A DNA stretch of 16,155 nucleotides from Candidatus Altarchaeota archaeon (lineage in GTDB: Archaea > SpSt-1190). Each line of letters opens with the position of its first letter. Position 1 is the first letter of the stretch. The translations under genes and the position numbers were made by a program. This document shows positions 13,877 to 16,155 of the stretch, in pieces. The DNA lies in the NCBI GenBank assembly GCA_018221005.1, contig JAAOXW010000050.1, forward strand, positions 1-16,155, read 5' to 3'. Below the pieces are notes generated by a model that was not told where the DNA came from, searched no databases, and saw only the letters and a list, made by a program, of their open reading frames with translations.

Positions 13877-14356
13877 GTGCAGGACAAGAAGGTTGGATTT
13901 CTGATAATTGCTGTGACGGTCTTAATTGGCCTCATAGTCTGGATGTTCAACCAGGCCCTGGCAGAAATCGTATCTGTTTCGTGCTCGCATGGGCCGGACT
14001 GTCCGATGTGGGGTACCATTAAAGCTCAAACTAATGTGGGGCGTATTGTCATGGTGCTTCTATTGGTAATCGGGGCGTACTTGATTTTCATAGGGGACCG
14101 AAGAGAAAATGGAGGCACTTCAAAACCCAACTATGAGAGGCTGATAAAGGATCTGAGGGTGGATGAAAGAGTTGTTTTCAGACCAATTGCAGATGCAGAA
14201 GGCACACTTTTCCAGTCTGAAATCGTAGAAAAAACAGGTTTCACTAAAGTCAAAGTCAGTCGAATATTAGACCGCCTTGAAGGAAAGGGTATACTTGAAA
14301 GGCGGAGAAGGGGCATGTCAAACGTGGTAATCATAAAAAATGGCCACAGGCCGTGA
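13877..14356 (+). CDS. Membrane-anchored winged-helix regulator, putative copper sensor
   Basis: A 159-residue protein with two transmembrane helices (about 6-27 and 56-73) followed by a cytoplasmic winged helix (about 98-153). The HTH reads SEIVEKTGFTKVKVSRILDRLEGKGILERRRRG, a MarR-like pattern. The loop between the helices, placed outside by the positive-inside rule (KK before TM1, RR after TM2), carries Cys36, His38, Cys42 and Met44 in CSHGPDCPMW, a cluster of soft metal ligands. It lies directly before a CopA-type ATPase gene, and both promoters hold a matching palindrome. The simplest reading is a one-component sensor that binds copper outside the membrane and controls copA and itself. 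This role is inference; redox sensing by the two cysteines is the main alternative. Start is GTG with TATA-like support. Confidence 0.82.
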   Translation: MQDKKVGFLIIAVTVLIGLIVWMFNQALAEIVSVSCSHGPDCPMWGTIKAQTNVGRIVMVLLLVIGAYLIFIGDRRENGGTSKPNYERLIKDLRVDERVVFRPIADAEGTLFQSEIVEKTGFTKVKVSRILDRLEGKGILERRRRGMSNVVIIKNGHRP

Positions 14357-14403
14357 AACTGGTTTCCAACCAAGCACCATAAGTAGTTTCAGCCTATGTT
14401 TTT
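14354..14403 (+). terminator. Possible stem-loop and T-run after the regulator gene
   Basis: TGAAACT (14354-14360, including the stop codon) pairs with AGTTTCA (14385-14391), and inside it TGGTT/AACCA (14360-14372) can pair; five Ts follow at 14399-14403. Archaeal termination relies mainly on T-runs, so this is tentative. Confidence 0.3.
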
Positions 14404-14412
14404 AGTAATCAA

Positions 14413-14429
14413 AGTTAACGCCGTTAACT
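14413..14429 (+). promoter_or_regulatory. 17-bp perfect palindrome before copA (candidate operator)
   Basis: AGTTAAC GCC GTTAACT: 7-base arms that are exact inverted complements around a 3-base spacer. Its right arm runs into the TATA-like box, so a bound protein would block TFB/TBP. Its core matches the palindrome before the regulator gene. Confidence 0.6.
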
Positions 14430-14435
14430 AAATAA
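14428..14435 (+). promoter_or_regulatory. TATA-like box for copA
   Basis: CTAAATAA, 30-37 bases upstream of the GTG at 14465, giving a predicted leader of only a few bases; a purine-rich AAGGGA at 14453-14458 could act as ribosome binding site if transcription starts slightly earlier. Confidence 0.45.
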
Positions 14436-14464
14436 GGGCTCGATAGAAAAAGAAGGGAACCGAC

Positions 14465-16155
14465 GTGGAAAAAACAGAACTCAAAATAACAGGGATACAT
14501 TGTGCAAGCTGTGTTGCTATCATAGAAGACTCGCTCTCTGATAAGGCAGGAGTAAAAAATGTAGGTGTGAATTTCGCCACATCAAAGGCTACGGTTGAGT
14601 TTGATGAAGCAAGTCTTTCTGAAGACGCCATCATAAAAATGATAGAAGACTTGGGATATGGGGCGCTCAGAGCGGAGGACGTTAAAGACGTGGATTTGGA
14701 ACAACAAACTGTTCACAAAATCCAAAGGGAATTTTTTGGGAGTTTAGTTTTTGCAATTCCTGTTTTTGTCATCGGCATGGTGTTCATGTGGTTAGGAATT
14801 CATCTCCCGTATTCAGATTACATCTTGTGGGCATTAGCCACACCACTTCAATTTATTTTTGGTCGTCGGTTTTACATTGGGGCATGGAAATCTCTAAAAA
14901 ATAGGGCAGCCAATATGGACACCTTAATTGCAATGAGTACCAGTGCTGCGTATTTCTTCAGTGTCTTTGCAGTGCTGTTTAGACCGGAGCTAGGACAGTA
15001 TTTTGAGGCATCTGCATTAATTATTTCATTGGAGTTAATGGGCATGTACCTAGAAGCAAGAGCAAGGGGACGAACTTCAGAAGCTGTAAAAAAACTAATG
15101 CAGCTCTCCCCAAAAGTTGCTACGGTTATTCACAAGGGTGAGGAAATTCAAGTTTCAGTTGATCAGATTCGAAAGAAGAATTTAATTCTTGTGAAACCCG
15201 GAGAGTCTATACCTGTTGATGGTGTTGTTGTCGATGGGGGGTCATCCGTAGATGAGAGCATGGTAACTGGAGAAAGTATTCCCGTAGAGAAAGTGAAGGG
15301 GGACGAAGTGGTGGGAGGTACCATAAATCTGAGGGGGAGCTTCACCTTCAAAGCTACAAAGGTTGGTGAAAACACCACTCTTTCAAAAATAATTAAATTA
15401 ATTGAGAATGCTCAGGGAAGAAAGGCACCCATACAGAGATTTGCAGATGTGGTAGCTTCATATTTTGTACCGGTAGTAATTCTAATTGCCCTTCTAACTT
15501 TTGTAACTTGGTTCTTTATTTTTGACAAGGGCATCTCCTTCGCACTAATAACTTCTGTTTCTGTGCTAGTAATTGCATGTCCTTGCACCCTTGGGTTAGC
15601 CACACCCACAGCCATAATGGTGGGGACGGGGAAAGGTGCGAAACATGGAATCTTACTCAAGGGGGGGGACATTTTGGAAACTACTCATAAGACCAATCAT
15701 GTAGTCTTTGACAAGACAGGAACCTTAACACAGGGGCGTCCTGAAATTGTGGATATTTTATCGTTTTCAGGCTCAAAAAAAGAGGTTTTGAGAATCGCAG
15801 CAAGTTTGGAGAAGGCCTCAGAACATCCTCTTGCAGATGCAATAATTGGGGGGGCAAAGCAACAAAAGTTGACACTAAAAAAGGTCAATGGTTTCCGCGC
15901 AGTACCCGGACATGGAATCCAGGGAAAGCTTGGAAGAACAGAGTATTATTTTGGAAACATTAAGTTTATGTTGAAGAAAAAAATTGATATTTCCAAGATT
16001 GAATCAAAGATTATCGAATTACAAAATCAAGGAAAGACGACCATGATTCTTGCAAATAAAAAGTCCGCACTCGGCTTAATCTCTGTAGCAGATATTGTTA
16101 GGCCGGATGCAATTGAAGCTGTGACTGAACTTCAGAAAATGGGCGTTAAGGTGTA
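14465..16155 (+). CDS. copA: CopA-type Cu(+)-exporting P1B ATPase, 3' end outside window
   Basis: The first 563 residues of a heavy-metal P-type ATPase, open to the window edge. In order: one N-terminal HMA domain with GIHCASC (10-16, metal cysteines 13 and 16), four hydrophobic helices, the actuator domain with TGES (268-271), the intramembrane CPC site (372-374, CPCTLGLATP), the phosphorylated Asp416 in DKTGT, and the nucleotide-domain SEHPLADA with His454-Pro455. The CPC and single CxxC HMA place it with Cu(+)/Ag(+) exporters, which pump the metal out of the cytoplasm. The hinge GDGxND and last two helices lie beyond the edge. The HMA has Ile where Met is usual (GMTCASC). Start is GTG at 14465, the only start codon after an in-frame TAG at 14444. 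Expression is probably governed by the palindrome at 14413-14429. Confidence 0.95.
   Translation, partial: MEKTELKITGIHCASCVAIIEDSLSDKAGVKNVGVNFATSKATVEFDEASLSEDAIIKMIEDLGYGALRAEDVKDVDLEQQTVHKIQREFFGSLVFAIPVFVIGMVFMWLGIHLPYSDYILWALATPLQFIFGRRFYIGAWKSLKNRAANMDTLIAMSTSAAYFFSVFAVLFRPELGQYFEASALIISLELMGMYLEARARGRTSEAVKKLMQLSPKVATVIHKGEEIQVSVDQIRKKNLILVKPGESIPVDGVVVDGGSSVDESMVTGESIPVEKVKGDEVVGGTINLRGSFTFKATKVGENTTLSKIIKLIENAQGRKAPIQRFADVVASYFVPVVILIALLTFVTWFFIFDKGISFALITSVSVLVIACPCTLGLATPTAIMVGTGKGAKHGILLKGGDILETTHKTNHVVFDKTGTLTQGRPEIVDILSFSGSKKEVLRIAASLEKASEHPLADAIIGGAKQQKLTLKKVNGFRAVPGHGIQGKLGRTEYYFGNIKFMLKKKIDISKIESKIIELQNQGKTTMILANKKSALGLISVADIVRPDAIEAVTELQKMGVKV

Noticed and set aside
1..16155. 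CRISPR arrays, tRNA/rRNA genes, insertion sequences, att sites
   Set aside because: No regularly spaced repeats, RNA-gene-like sequence, transposase or integrase was seen, and intergenic gaps are too short for most of these.

Overview
The window is almost certainly archaeal chromosomal DNA. It carries ABCE1/Rli1, an archaeal-type uS10, an archaeal asparagine synthetase related to AsnRS/AspRS, an Ogg2-type 8-oxoguanine glycosylase and an Lrp/AsnC regulator. AT-rich TATA-like boxes lie about 25 bases upstream of most first-gene start codons, which suggests largely leaderless transcripts. The lineage cannot be fixed from sequence alone; an uncultivated euryarchaeal or DPANN-type archaeon is possible. 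No insertion sequence, CRISPR array, tRNA or rRNA gene was seen, and no gene-free stretch exceeds 130 bases.

Layout, left to right. (1) 1-1749: an ABC exporter (TMD+NBD) cut by the left edge, converging on two small tandem paralogous unknowns (1746-2579, minus). (2) 2627-5818, minus: a DUF2207 membrane protein, a LemA protein, and an archaeal asparagine synthetase. (3) 5925-6380: an Lrp/AsnC regulator divergent from the synthetase. (4) 6398-7811, minus: a tightly overlapped class II glutamine amidotransferase, BcrC-like PAP2 phosphatase and YggU/DUF167 protein. (5) 7892-10677, plus: a class I aminotransferase, Ogg2 glycosylase, HD-domain nucleotidase-like protein and MTH1-like Nudix hydrolase, closely packed. 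(6) 10674-12428, minus: ABCE1; divergent from it, 12493-13437, a CYTH-like domain protein with a histone-H1-like lysine tail. (7) 13439-13747, minus: uS10. (8) 13877-16155, plus: a membrane-anchored winged-helix protein followed by a CopA-type copper ATPase cut by the right edge.

Three groups look functionally coherent. The right-hand pair reads as a copper-response module: a two-TM protein with an extracytoplasmic Cys-His-Cys-Met loop and a cytoplasmic winged helix sits before copA, and a matching palindrome (TAAC-N3-GTTA) abuts the TATA box of both genes. The Ogg2-HD-Nudix run reads as an oxidised-guanine defence operon covering DNA repair, nucleotide-pool sanitation and possibly disposal of the monophosphate. 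The asparagine synthetase and Lrp/AsnC regulator are divergent, an arrangement reminiscent of the bacterial asnA-asnC pair. The strongest candidates for something undescribed are the copper sensor with its operators, the CYTH/lysine-tail protein and the tandem small paralogs.
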